Assembly (NCBI GenBank): GCA_031411235.1
Contig: JANOAR010000270.1
Location: 1-64,000 of the forward strand
DNA from: JANOAR01 sp031411235
GTDB taxonomy: Bacteria > Verrucomicrobiota > Verrucomicrobiia > Verrucomicrobiales > Verrucomicrobiaceae
Length of the DNA: 64,000 nt
Reading direction: 5' to 3'
The notes below the pieces were generated by a model that did not search any database, had not been told where the DNA came from, and saw nothing but the letters and a program-made list of their open reading frames with translations. A program made the position numbers and the translations under genes. The stretch's first letter is position 1. Every line of letters starts with the position of its first letter. Shown here one piece after another: positions 17,486 to 26,900 of the stretch.

Positions 17486-18265
17486 TCAGAGCCCCAACCC
17501 AGCATAATATCCTGCGAGCCTGCGAGCGTGCTCGTCATAGGCCGCCTCAAAGAGTGCCGTCGCCTTCTCGGCACCGCATACCACAGTCGCCGTGAGTACT
17601 TTCGGCGGGTGTCCGGCCTTCGTCAGCCGGTCGGCAATCTCGGCTTTCACGGCATTAACCACCAGGCAACCACCCACCGTCGAACCCGGTGCCACGGGCG
17701 TATCCAAGCCCTCGATTTTCACCATCGCATCGCCCACGGGCGCTCCGGTATCGAGCACGATGTCGGCAAAATCTTGCAGCTTCTTGCCATCGCGATGTCT
17801 CGTGGTACTGGCCTCGCTGTGTGCCGTACTGATCAGCGCCACCACGCGCACGCCGCGCCGTTGGAACTCCTCTGCCATCTCCACGGGCACCACGTTGCAA
17901 CCGCTGGAGGAGATGACCAGAGCGCTATCGCCTTCCTTCAAATCGAAGTTGCGCAGGATGCGGGCCGCGAAGCCCGAGACGTTCTCCAGGAACATCGCCT
18001 GCCGCTGCCCATTCGTCCCCACCACCAGATTGTGAAACGTCAGCGACAGCTCAACGATGGGGTTGAACCCTGGAAATGAGCCATACCGCGGCCACATCTC
18101 CTCCACCATGATGCGGCTGTGCCCGCTGGCAAAAAGATGCACCATCTGCCCGCGCAGGATGGTGGCGGCGAAGAGATCAGCGGTCTGCTGAATGAGGGCG
18201 TCTTGGTTGCGAACTGCCGTCAGCAGATTCGCACAGGCGTCGAGGTAGGCTTGGCTGGGTGTCAT
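17486..18265 (-). CDS. SIS-domain phosphosugar-binding protein (UPF0309 type)
   Basis: 259 residues, the usual size of the UPF0309 family. The first sugar-phosphate binding loop is FASGHSRIMVEEM (residues 45-57); the second is LVISSSGCNVVPVEMAEEF (about 115-133), the Ser-rich SIS signature. DTGAPVGDAMV and APGSTVGG follow, both typical of this family. SIS domains isomerise or bind phosphosugars in the cytoplasm; family members lie in sugar or amino-sugar catabolic operons. Here no sugar operon is adjacent, so the substrate is unassigned. A ROK sugar kinase gene about 2.2 kb away is on the same strand but separated by a plus-strand gene. Confidence 0.85.
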   Translation of the reverse strand: MTPSQAYLDACANLLTAVRNQDALIQQTADLFAATILRGQMVHLFASGHSRIMVEEMWPRYGSFPGFNPIVELSLTFHNLVVGTNGQRQAMFLENVSGFAARILRNFDLKEGDSALVISSSGCNVVPVEMAEEFQRRGVRVVALISTAHSEASTTRHRDGKKLQDFADIVLDTGAPVGDAMVKIEGLDTPVAPGSTVGGCLVVNAVKAEIADRLTKAGHPPKVLTATVVCGAEKATALFEAAYDEHARRLAGYYAGLGL

Positions 18266-18410
18266 GGAGCCTAGCCTTTAACTCGTTCGCACGGGAAAGA
18301 AAGAGCCTCTGTGCGATGTCGAAGCGTGTGCCCAAACGCCATGGTAGCCCCACGTTTTGGGAGGTGCCATTTCAGTTGCCTAGCCGCGCAGTCACAGCGA
18401 CCCAAGCCTT

Positions 18411-20393
18411 ATGAGAATGCGCGTAGGCCTTCGTTCACCCCATCACTTTCGATGGCGGGCTATCGTTGTGATAATGCTCATCAGTTCCGCCGTCCTCGCT
18501 GCCGACTACTATGTCAGCACCGCAGGCGTTGATACCCAGCCTGGCAGCTTTGCTCAGCCTTGGCGCACGATTCAAAAAGCCACCAGCCTCGTCGTCGCGG
18601 GCGATACCGTTTTCATCCGAGGCGACGGCGGCGTCTATAATGAGCGCGTCAGCCTCACTGGCAGAGATGGCACCGCCGTCGCGCCGATCGTTTTTAAAAC
18701 CTACCCTGGCGACCCGCTGGCCATCATCGAGACCACCATCGCGGCGGCGCAGTCGGGCGAGATCGCGCTGCTGCACTTGCAAAACAGTGACTACATCACG
18801 ATTCAAAACATCGAGTTCCGCAACTGCAAGACCACGGGCTCGAATGCGCAGCAGAAAACCCAATTGCCCATCGGCATCTACATCACCGGCGACGGCGCAG
18901 GCATCGCCATTCGCAACTGCAAGGTTCACGACATCTGGCAAAGCTGCACCGCCTTGAACGACTTCAATGCGAACGGTCTCGGCATCGCTGCCTATGGCAA
19001 CAGCGCCACAGCCATCGACGGCCTCATCCTCGATGGCAATGAAGTCTATAACCTGCGCACCGGAGCCAGCGAGTCCGTGGTACTCAATGGCAACGTGACC
19101 AACTTCGCCGTGACCCACAACACCGTGCACGACTGCAACAACATCGGTATCGACTTCATCGGCTTCGAGGGCACGAATGCCACGCCCGCGCTCGATCAAG
19201 CGCGTTTCGGCGTCTGTTCAGAGAACATCGTCTATAACATCGACTCCAAGTTTAACCCTGCCTATGGCGGTAACTTCAGCCCTGGCGGCACCGATGATAA
19301 CCGCGCAGCCCCAGGCCTCTACGTCGATGGCGGGCGAGACATCATCCTGGAGCGCAACCATGTCTATCTCTGCAACTTCGCCGTCTCCGTGGGCAGCGAA
19401 CACCCAAACAAATTCGTCACCAACGTCATCGTGCGGAACAACCTCCTGCACCACTGCCACGTCGGCGGCATCGTCATCGGCGGCTCTGGCACCAACAATG
19501 GTGGCGCGGACAACTGCGCCTTCACCCACAACACCCTCCACAACAATGACACGGCAGGCTACGGAGGCGGCCAGTTTTCCATTCAGCACTACATCACCAA
19601 CAGCATCATCCAGCGCAATCTCTTGGCCACGACGGCCAGCTTTGCCCAGTATGTTTTGAAGACCAATACCACGGGCAGCTTCGCCGCTGGAGCCATCAAC
19701 TGGAACTACTACAAAGGCCCCGCTGGTGGCGATATTGAGTTCTATTGGAACAATGTCGCCAAGTCCACCTTCGCCGACTGGCAGGCTGCGGCTGGCCTAT
19801 CAAAGGATAGCAACTCCACCTTCAGCACAGGCAGCCTAGGCTTGGCCAACAACACCCCCACCAGCGCCTCGCCAGCTAGCGACTTCGCCCTCATCAGCAG
19901 CTCTGTTCTGCGCGACATTGGCGACAGCGCAGGCGTGCCCTTCACCCCTGCCACTGGGGAAAAGGATTACTTCGGCCAGAGCCGCGTCGCCAACACCCGT
20001 GTGGACATCGGCGCGGATGAATACATGACCTCGTGGCAAGCCTGGCGCGACACCTACTTCGCCCTGCCCGATGGCGGCACCAATGCCAACGCCAGCGACG
20101 ATGCCGAGCACGACGGAGCCCCGAATTTGCTCGAATACTCGCAAGGAGCCAACCCCAACGTCGCCGACCCCACACTCCTACCCCGCGCCTCGCAGGTGGG
20201 CACAAGCCTGCGCTTCACCTATCGCAAGGCAGCCAGCGAACTCACCTACGCCGTCGAGCAAAACACCACGTTACCCGGCACCTGGACGCCACTCACTACG
20301 AGCGAGCAGACCGATGGCGCGGGCCTGTTTTGGCGCGACAGCCCACTGAGCGCGAGCGCACGTTTTTTCAGGCTGAAGGTGACTCAGCCGTAG
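18411..20393 (+). CDS. Secreted right-handed beta-helix protein
   Basis: 660 residues. A signal peptide (residues 1 to about 31) is followed by a DUF1565-like start, YYVSTAGVDTQPGSFAQPWRTIQ, then a parallel beta-helix to about residue 500 with repeated short turns such as YITIQNIEFRNC, LILDGNEVYNL and VTHNTVHDCNNIGIDFIG. RVDIGADEY closes the helix. The C-terminal ~120 residues include an acidic DDAEHDGAPNLLEY stretch and an all-beta tail. Beta-helix proteins of this kind include polysaccharide lyases and adhesins; catalytic residues cannot be assigned. Its helix is clearly paralogous to the head of the 23926-28314 protein (shared VHDCNNIGIDFIGFE and YGGG-SIQHY motifs). Confidence 0.75.
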   Translation: MRMRVGLRSPHHFRWRAIVVIMLISSAVLAADYYVSTAGVDTQPGSFAQPWRTIQKATSLVVAGDTVFIRGDGGVYNERVSLTGRDGTAVAPIVFKTYPGDPLAIIETTIAAAQSGEIALLHLQNSDYITIQNIEFRNCKTTGSNAQQKTQLPIGIYITGDGAGIAIRNCKVHDIWQSCTALNDFNANGLGIAAYGNSATAIDGLILDGNEVYNLRTGASESVVLNGNVTNFAVTHNTVHDCNNIGIDFIGFEGTNATPALDQARFGVCSENIVYNIDSKFNPAYGGNFSPGGTDDNRAAPGLYVDGGRDIILERNHVYLCNFAVSVGSEHPNKFVTNVIVRNNLLHHCHVGGIVIGGSGTNNGGADNCAFTHNTLHNNDTAGYGGGQFSIQHYITNSIIQRNLLATTASFAQYVLKTNTTGSFAAGAINWNYYKGPAGGDIEFYWNNVAKSTFADWQAAAGLSKDSNSTFSTGSLGLANNTPTSASPASDFALISSSVLRDIGDSAGVPFTPATGEKDYFGQSRVANTRVDIGADEYMTSWQAWRDTYFALPDGGTNANASDDAEHDGAPNLLEYSQGANPNVADPTLLPRASQVGTSLRFTYRKAASELTYAVEQNTTLPGTWTPLTTSEQTDGAGLFWRDSPLSASARFFRLKVTQP

Positions 20394-20421
20394 GCGCACT
20401 CGCCAGAGTGCGACACGCAGT

Positions 20422-21369
20422 TCACCGCCCACACACATCCGCCGCCAGGGCAGCATTACCGATGATCCCAGCTTCATTGCTGAAGCGTGCGGGCAGGATT
20501 TTCAGCTTTTCCCAAACCACAGTCGAGAGCATCGACTGCACCTTGCGCTCCAGCGGCTCAAACAGCAGTGCCCCCGCTTGCGACACACCGCCGCCGATGA
20601 TGAAGGCATCGGGATTGAGCAGCCAAGCAATCGCGGAAAGCGCCGTGCCCAGCCAGTCGGCGATCTCGCTCCATATCTGGCGTGCCACGTCATCCCCCGC
20701 CTGCGCGGCGATGGCGATGGCTTTGGGCGTGCAGTCTTGGATGTCCTTGCAGATGCCTGCCTCGGCGTAGCGCAGCACGGCGTGCTCGGCGATTTCCTTG
20801 TTGCCCATGTATTTTTCCAGCGCACCCAGATTGCCGTAGTGGCCGGGCGTACCGTCATAGTCGATACTCATCTGGCCGATCTCGCCGGCACAAAAAGAGC
20901 TGCCGCGAAACATCTGGTTATTGAGCACCAAGCCGCCGCCGACGCCCGTGCCGAGCGTCAGCGCCACGACGTTGGCCATGCCTTTGCCCGCACCATGCCG
21001 CCACTCGGCGTAGCACATCGCGTTGGCATCATTTTCCACCACGCAGGGCAGCCCGGTCTTCTCCGCAAGGATGGCCCTCAGCGGCACATGCTTCCAGCCG
21101 GGGACGTTGGTCAATTCATTGACAAAGCCACGATCAAAATCCACCAGCCCCGGCACCCCGCAGCCCACCGCCACGATGTCAGGATAGCGCTGCTGCAACA
21201 GTGCCACACGTGCGGCCATCGCCGTGATGAGCGCATTTGAGCCAGAGTGGGCAGCCGTCTCGATGGGTTCGTCGGTATGCAGTATTTCAGCGCCACGGCA
21301 CACGCCGATTTTTACGGCCGTGCCGCCGAAGTCGATGCCGATGGTGGTGAGAGGCGAGGAGGAAGTCAT
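20422..21369 (-). CDS. ROK-family sugar kinase (glucokinase-like)
   Basis: 315 residues from the ATG at 21369; a TTG at 21402 inside the preceding palindrome is unlikely. The phosphate loop is GIDFGGTAVKIG (residues 11-22), the catalytic region is VENDANAMCYAEW, and TLGTGVGGG precedes the sugar-binding GEIGQMSIDYDG. ROK kinases phosphorylate glucose or amino sugars in the cytoplasm. The Cys residues of the usual ROK zinc motif are absent: after GEIG the segment reads TPGHYGNLGALEKYMG. The gene follows coaX by 29 nt in a gmhB-like / coaX / ROK operon. The sugar is not determined. Confidence 0.9.
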   Translation of the reverse strand: MTSSSPLTTIGIDFGGTAVKIGVCRGAEILHTDEPIETAAHSGSNALITAMAARVALLQQRYPDIVAVGCGVPGLVDFDRGFVNELTNVPGWKHVPLRAILAEKTGLPCVVENDANAMCYAEWRHGAGKGMANVVALTLGTGVGGGLVLNNQMFRGSSFCAGEIGQMSIDYDGTPGHYGNLGALEKYMGNKEIAEHAVLRYAEAGICKDIQDCTPKAIAIAAQAGDDVARQIWSEIADWLGTALSAIAWLLNPDAFIIGGGVSQAGALLFEPLERKVQSMLSTVVWEKLKILPARFSNEAGIIGNAALAADVCGR

Positions 21370-21383
21370 GGTTGGAGTGCGGA

Positions 21384-21402
21384 TTGAGATTTCAAATCTC
21401 AA
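21384..21402. repeat. 19-bp palindrome at the coaX/ROK-kinase junction
   Basis: Perfect 9-bp arms (TTGAGATTT and AAATCTCAA) flank a single central C. It overlaps the coaX stop codon (21399-21401) and sits just ahead of the ROK-kinase start. No T-run follows, so it is not a standard terminator. It may be a small dispersed repeat or an RNA-stability hairpin. Confidence 0.6.
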
Positions 21403-22157
21403 ATTTTTTGAGGCGCGAGATTGCCCACCAACCGCAGCCCGTGCAAGGTCAAATCTAGGGCCACGACGATGGCTTCATCCATGCCTGAAATGATCCATTG
21501 GGCATCCCCACCAGTCGCGACGACGGCAGGCGCGAGCGATGCCCCGAGTTCCGCCCTCAGCGCCTCCAAAATCCCCCGCACCATTCCACGGTAGCCCAGC
21601 GCTGCGCCCGCTAGGATCGCCTCCTCGGTGCTCTGGCCGATGGCCGTCACGGGCTCGCGCAGCGTCACCTGGGGCAGCAGCGCCGTGCGCTGGTGCAGGT
21701 AGTCCGTCATCAGGTTGAGCCCCGGTGCGATGACACCACCGATGTAGTGATGATCGGCAGAGAGCACGTCAAAAGTCACCGCCGTGCCGAAGTCGATGAC
21801 CACGCCCGGCTGCCCTGGTTGCGCGTGCATCGCCGCGAGCGCCACCGCATTCGCTAGCCGATCCGGGCCAATGCTTTGCGGCCTGGGATAACGAATCCCA
21901 ATGCCCAGCAGCCCATCGTGACGCAGCTCCGTCAAGGCCGTGCCAAAGACCTCGCGCAGCACCTCCGTAGCACGCGGCACCACGCTACACGCGACGACTC
22001 GCCCATAGCTCCAGCCTTCTAAAACATGGGCTAGCGACTGCGGCGAGAGCTTGCCCGTGGAGGTCTCGCGCCGCTCATGCAAGGCATCGCTGGAGGCGAG
22101 GGCCAGCTTGGTGCGGCCATTGCCGATGTCGATGAGAAGGGTTCTGGGGGAGGTCAT
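21399..22157 (-). CDS. coaX: Type III pantothenate kinase
   Basis: 252 residues, normal for CoaX. The N-terminal phosphate-binding loop is LLIDIGNGRTKLAL with Asp10. The pantothenate and metal region is GPDRLANAVALAAMH, followed by VVIDFGTAVTFDVL and GGVIAPGLNLMTDYLHQRTALLP, the family signatures. It phosphorylates pantothenate as the first step of coenzyme A synthesis; type III enzymes need a monovalent cation and escape CoA feedback. Its ATG lies 6 nt after the stop of the gmhB-like gene, and the ROK kinase follows, so the three form an operon. No other CoA gene is nearby. Confidence 0.95.
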   Translation of the reverse strand: MTSPRTLLIDIGNGRTKLALASSDALHERRETSTGKLSPQSLAHVLEGWSYGRVVACSVVPRATEVLREVFGTALTELRHDGLLGIGIRYPRPQSIGPDRLANAVALAAMHAQPGQPGVVIDFGTAVTFDVLSADHHYIGGVIAPGLNLMTDYLHQRTALLPQVTLREPVTAIGQSTEEAILAGAALGYRGMVRGILEALRAELGASLAPAVVATGGDAQWIISGMDEAIVVALDLTLHGLRLVGNLAPQKI

Positions 22158-22163
22158 GGGCGA

Positions 22164-22766
22164 TTAATGAAGCACACTGTCCAACACGGCCAATAAATCC
22201 ACGGTGTTCGCCACCGTATGCGTCGCTGCCACCTTGGGCGCATGATGGCTGAGCACGCGAATCGTGCCCGGCACGCCCGCATGGATGGCCATCTGAATGT
22301 CGCGGTCGTGGTCGCCGATGAGCCAGGATTTTGCCAAGTCGATGCCCAGCGCTGAGGCCGCGTGATGGAGCATTTCAGGGCTCGGCTTGCGGCAAGTGCA
22401 GGTACCTTTCAGGTGGGTGCAGTGTTCGATGGCATCGAAGGCAGCACCGTGCGTCGCCAGCGTGGCCTGCATCTGCTCATGGATGAAATCGAGGTCGGCC
22501 ATCGACATGAGTCCCTTGCCCACGCCCTGCTGGCTTGTCACCAGCACGAGCTTGTAGCAGCGTGCTTTGCACAGCGCGAGTGCGTCGATGATGCCAGGGC
22601 TAAACTGGAAGGTCTCCCAGCTCAGCACATAGCCATCCCCCGGCGAGGTATTAACAACGCCATCGCGGTCGAAGAAGACAGCGGGAGTGAGAGCAGAAGC
22701 AGTGGCTAGCATGGGAGAAAGCAATGATGACCAATGAGCCATCCTAGCACTTTTTGCCAACTTCAT
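22164..22766 (-). CDS. HAD-family phosphatase, GmhB-like
   Basis: 200 residues from the ATG at 22766, chosen because GGGAG sits 6-10 nt upstream; the ATG at 22712 gives a 182-residue protein nearer to the family length and remains possible. The HAD nucleophile motif is FFDRDGVVNTS (Asp33, Asp35). VTSQQGVGKG, then a short zinc loop CTHLKGTCTC (Cys116, His118, Cys123, Cys125), RKPSPEML and IGDHDRDIQMA follow. GmhB removes the 7-phosphate of heptose bisphosphate on the way to ADP-heptose for lipopolysaccharide; related enzymes act on histidinol phosphate. The zinc loop is a few residues shorter than in GmhB, so the substrate is uncertain. Confidence 0.8.
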   Translation of the reverse strand: MKLAKSARMAHWSSLLSPMLATASALTPAVFFDRDGVVNTSPGDGYVLSWETFQFSPGIIDALALCKARCYKLVLVTSQQGVGKGLMSMADLDFIHEQMQATLATHGAAFDAIEHCTHLKGTCTCRKPSPEMLHHAASALGIDLAKSWLIGDHDRDIQMAIHAGVPGTIRVLSHHAPKVAATHTVANTVDLLAVLDSVLH

Positions 22767-22869
22767 CTGCTCTCCCAGCACAACTCTCGTTCTTTGGCAT
22801 TCGTTTGTCCCTTGCCGCCGCCATGCTGACTTCCCATAGTCGCCGCCCGCCAAGTCCAATACCCCTTCT

Positions 22870-23913
22870 ATGCCCCCGCTCCATCGTTATACCCTCCTCG
22901 GTGCTGCCCTACTCGCAGCGCATTCCTTCTCCCCCAAAGCCGCTGCCGTTGACCTCGCCGACGCCTTCCTGCCCATGTTCAAGCCCCTCCCTGCCGAGGT
23001 GGCTAGCAATGACAATGAAATCACGGAGGATAAGATCGTCCTCGGGCGCATGTTGTTCTTCGACAAGCGCTTCTCCAAGAACCAAGACATCTCCTGCAAC
23101 TCCTGCCACAATGTGGCGAAGTACGGCACCGATAACGCCGCGACCTCCACAGGCCACAAGGGGCTAAAAGGTGGGCGCAGTGCGCCTTCCGTTTACAATG
23201 CAGCGCTGCACATCGCGCAGTTCTGGGATGGCCGTCTGCCCACGGTGGAAGAGCAAGCCAAAGGCCCCGTGCTCAACCCCATCGAAATGGCCATGCCCGA
23301 CAAGGATCATGTGCTCAAAGTCATCAACTCCATCCCCGGCTATGTGGATGCCTTCAAGAAGGCTTTCCCTGCGGATGCCGAGGCTGTGAGCTATGACAAC
23401 TTCGGCAAAGCCATCGGTGCCTTCGAGCGTCGCCTGCTCACGCCCGCAGCCTGGGATGCCTACCTGAAGGGCAACAAAGACGCCCTCACTGCCGAGGAGC
23501 GCAAAGGCTTCAGCGAATTCGCCACCGTAGGCTGTGCCTCCTGCCACAACGGCATGGGCGTGGGCGGGCACATGTATCAAAAGCTCGGCCTCGTGAAGGC
23601 TTGGCCCGGCCTGAAAGACACGGGAAGATTTGAGGCGACCAAGGCCGAGGTTGATAAGCACTTCTTCAAAGTACCCAGCCTGCGCAACATCACCGAGACA
23701 GGCCCTTATCTGCATGATGGCAGCGTCGTCGAACTGCCCACGATGGTAAAGATGATGGCCGAGCATCAGCTCGGACGCCAGCTCACCGACGAGCAGACTA
23801 CCTCCATCATAGCCTTCCTGAAATCCATGAAAGGCAAGCTGCCCGAGGATTACATCAAAGAGCCTCTCCTGCCCAGCAGTGGCCCAGAGACGCCGAAGCC
23901 AGATCCAAGTTAG
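22870..23913 (+). CDS. Di-haem cytochrome c peroxidase (CcpA/MauG family)
   Basis: 347 residues with a signal peptide ending near KAAA (residue 26). Two haem c motifs are present: C76NSCH80 in DISCNSCHNVAKYG and C222ASCH226 in VGCASCHNGMG. Between them lie GRSAPSVYNA, FWDGRLPTVEEQAKGPVLNPIEMAMPD and a conserved GAFERRLLTPAAWDAYLKG, all standard for bacterial di-haem peroxidases that reduce hydrogen peroxide in the periplasm with electrons from small cytochromes. KVPSLRNITETGPYLHDGSV near the end is also typical. The gene stands alone, converging on the first giant surface-protein gene with 12 nt between stop codons. Confidence 0.95.
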   Translation: MPPLHRYTLLGAALLAAHSFSPKAAAVDLADAFLPMFKPLPAEVASNDNEITEDKIVLGRMLFFDKRFSKNQDISCNSCHNVAKYGTDNAATSTGHKGLKGGRSAPSVYNAALHIAQFWDGRLPTVEEQAKGPVLNPIEMAMPDKDHVLKVINSIPGYVDAFKKAFPADAEAVSYDNFGKAIGAFERRLLTPAAWDAYLKGNKDALTAEERKGFSEFATVGCASCHNGMGVGGHMYQKLGLVKAWPGLKDTGRFEATKAEVDKHFFKVPSLRNITETGPYLHDGSVVELPTMVKMMAEHQLGRQLTDEQTTSIIAFLKSMKGKLPEDYIKEPLLPSSGPETPKPDPS

Positions 23914-23925
23914 GCTGGAATGGGC

Positions 23926-26900
23926 TCACGGCGGCGACTTTTCCAGAACCACCTGGCCGGAGAGCTGGTCTGTGGTCAACACCGTTTGCGTGACGAGATC
24001 GGGGCGGCGGGGCAGCAGGAAGAAGCCGTAGCCACGCATCACGTTGCCATTGGCAGTATCGCGGATGATCATGCCGTAGTAGTAGGGCGTGCGAGTGATG
24101 TTGTAGCCGGGCTTGGCAGGATTGGTGTCCACCAGCGTGGCGTGGCCAGTAAAGTAGCCAGTGCTCTGCGTGATCGCGAGCGTGGTGCTGGTCGTGTTGG
24201 GCGGCACGAAGACAAGGCCGCCGGCCTTGATGCGCACATTGACGTTCGGGTTGTTCTGCGAGCCTGTGGCATCCTTTGAGGTGCCCGAAATGCCGCCGTC
24301 AGTGAACACGACATGGGCGTTGTTGTTGGTGCCATTATCATCAACGCCAAAGAGCAAGGCAGGAGCAACAGGGGGGACGTAGCGCCCACCGCCAGCGGTG
24401 AGATCCAGCGGGCCAAAGCCAGTCTTGTAAACGTGCGTGGCGGTGGCGGGACGCAGGCAGCTCACGGTGCCGCCCAGGGTGTTGTCGCCATAGAGCGGAA
24501 CGTAAGAGCCATCGGTGCCCTGAGTGATGTCCAGCGTGCCGACGACGCTGCCGAGGTTGGAATAGAGAAGCTGATACACGAGCACCTCACCATGCTGGCC
24601 GCAGAAGGTGGCGCAGGTGTAAGCGGTGCCATCGGGGAGCTTGCCCGCGACGGTGAGCAAGCCGGTGCTGGCGACGGTGAACGAGCCGTAGCCCATGCCC
24701 TGCGGTTGCACTTCCGCAGCAGTTAACGGTGGTGTGGTCACGGGCACCGGGGGATCAAGGGCGAAGGTGTAGTAGCCCAGGTAGGTCTTGAGGTCATAAA
24801 ACTCGGCCAGCGGCATGACGCTGCCCCATTTGTTCCGCCAGCCGTTGAATGTGGCGTGCAGGGTGAGGTCGGTGATGTCGGTGATGTCGCCGTTGATGAG
24901 GGCGTGGTTGGCGCTGTCGATGTCGAAGCTGACGGTGAGTGGCGATGCGGGAGCGAGACGTTTGATCACGAAGCTGCCATGTGGCAGGTTGGCACCCGTG
25001 ACATCCGTTTCGAGCACTCCTTTGGCACTGTAGGCGGTGCTGCCGAGCCTGACGCTGGCGGTGTAGCTGCCAGTGGTCGCCGCAACAAGATTGAAACGTC
25101 CACCGAGGTTCTTGTTCAGCGTTGGCTCACGAGCAATGGGACCCGTGAAGGTGCCGGCAGTGCCATAGGGCATGGCCTTCACTAACAGGCTGGCATTGGC
25201 GGAGGAACTGCCTTTGGCATTCGAGGCGGTGAGGACGATGGCGTATTCCTTGTCAGCAGTGAGGGCGACGGCGGGCTTGCCCGTGATCGCGCCGGTGGCG
25301 GTGTTGAGCTTCAAGCCCGCAGGCAGGCCAGTGGCAGCGAACAAGGCGGGCGTCTTCAGGGGATCGCTGTTGAACGGGATCTGAAAGCCGGGGTAGGTGT
25401 CGCTCACCATTCCATCGGGCATGATGATCGTGTGCGGCACGGTGGACGGCAGTGTGATCTCCGGCTTCTGGTTGTACAGGACGAGCGTGGTGGTGGTGGT
25501 CACGGTCGCGCCCGGCCCCGTGATCTCGCAGTGGTAATCGGCGGCATCGGTGGTGGGCGTGAGTTGCAGCGTGGCGATGGTGAGCACGTTGTTCACGAAG
25601 GTATAGCGGGCACCCAGTGATGACACCAGCACGCTGCCTTTCTTCCACACGAAGCCGGTCACCTTGCCCGCATAGCTGGCGGTGATGACGGCCTTGCCGC
25701 CAACGGGCAGGGCCAGCGTCTTCAGCGTGGCATCGACGACGGTAAGCGAGGCCGTGGTGCTGGTCTGGAGGTTAACCATGTTGGACACGACCACCGAGTA
25801 GTCACCCGCATGGCTGAGCTGCACGCCGGTGATCGTGAGCGTGGCGCTGGTAGCTCCGGCGATGATGGCGGAGTTGACCAGATTGATGCCGTTCCTGCGC
25901 CACTGATACCTCTTCGGCTCAGTGCCTGTGGCGGTCACGGTGAAGGTGACGGTGCTGTTCAGGGCCACGGTCTGCGAGGCGATCAACGGGGCGACGATGG
26001 CCACTGGATCATTGACGCTGAGCGTGACGGTGTTGCTGGGCACGCTGCCGGCCGCATTGGTCGCGACCACGCGGTAGTCGCCCTGGTTGGTTTCGACGAC
26101 CGACGCGATGGCGTAGCTGGTGCTTGTCACGCTCGTGATGTTTTCAAAGAGCATGGTCGTCGTGTTGAGCTTCTGCCACTGGTAGGTGATGGGACTGCTG
26201 CCGGTGGCCGCGACGGTGAAGGTCACAGCGGTGTTTGGGTTCACCGTCTTGGATACGGGCTGGGTGGTGATGGTGACGGGAATCACCCCGACGCCGCTTA
26301 GCATGATTTTAAACACTGCCTCGTCGGCATCATTGCTCGCGATGCGCAGATTGGCGGTGCGGGTGCCGTCCGTTGTAGGGGCAAACGTGACCGTGAAGTT
26401 CGTTGATGAACCTGCCGTTAGCGTGCTGCTACCGAGTGCGCCCAACACATACTCGGCGGCGTTCGTGCCGTCTTTTGTTAAAGCAAGGCCCGTGAGGTCG
26501 GCAGAGCCCGCATTGGTTATAGTGAACGTTTTCACCAAATTGTTGGGAACAACTACGGTACCAAAATTGACGGTGCTGATGCCGGAAACCAGTGCCGTGC
26601 CAGCAGGCTGTTCCACATGGATCTCCGGCCCGCTTAACCACTCGGCCATGCCGATGTCCACTCGCCCGCCTGCAAGCCGCGTCTGGCTAAAATAGTCCCT
26701 CTCACCACTGCCCGTGGTGAAAGCCGGATCGCCTGCATTGATCGCAGGCGATCCCGTTATAAGCGCGAAGTCTGTAGCATTCACGGGTGATGCCACGGCA
26801 AAGAGCGCACTGGAACTGGCGACAAAAAGCGAGTTCGCATCTTGTGATGAAGCTGTCTGCCACGCGCTAAAACTGCCTTTGCTGCTGCCATTCCAGATGA

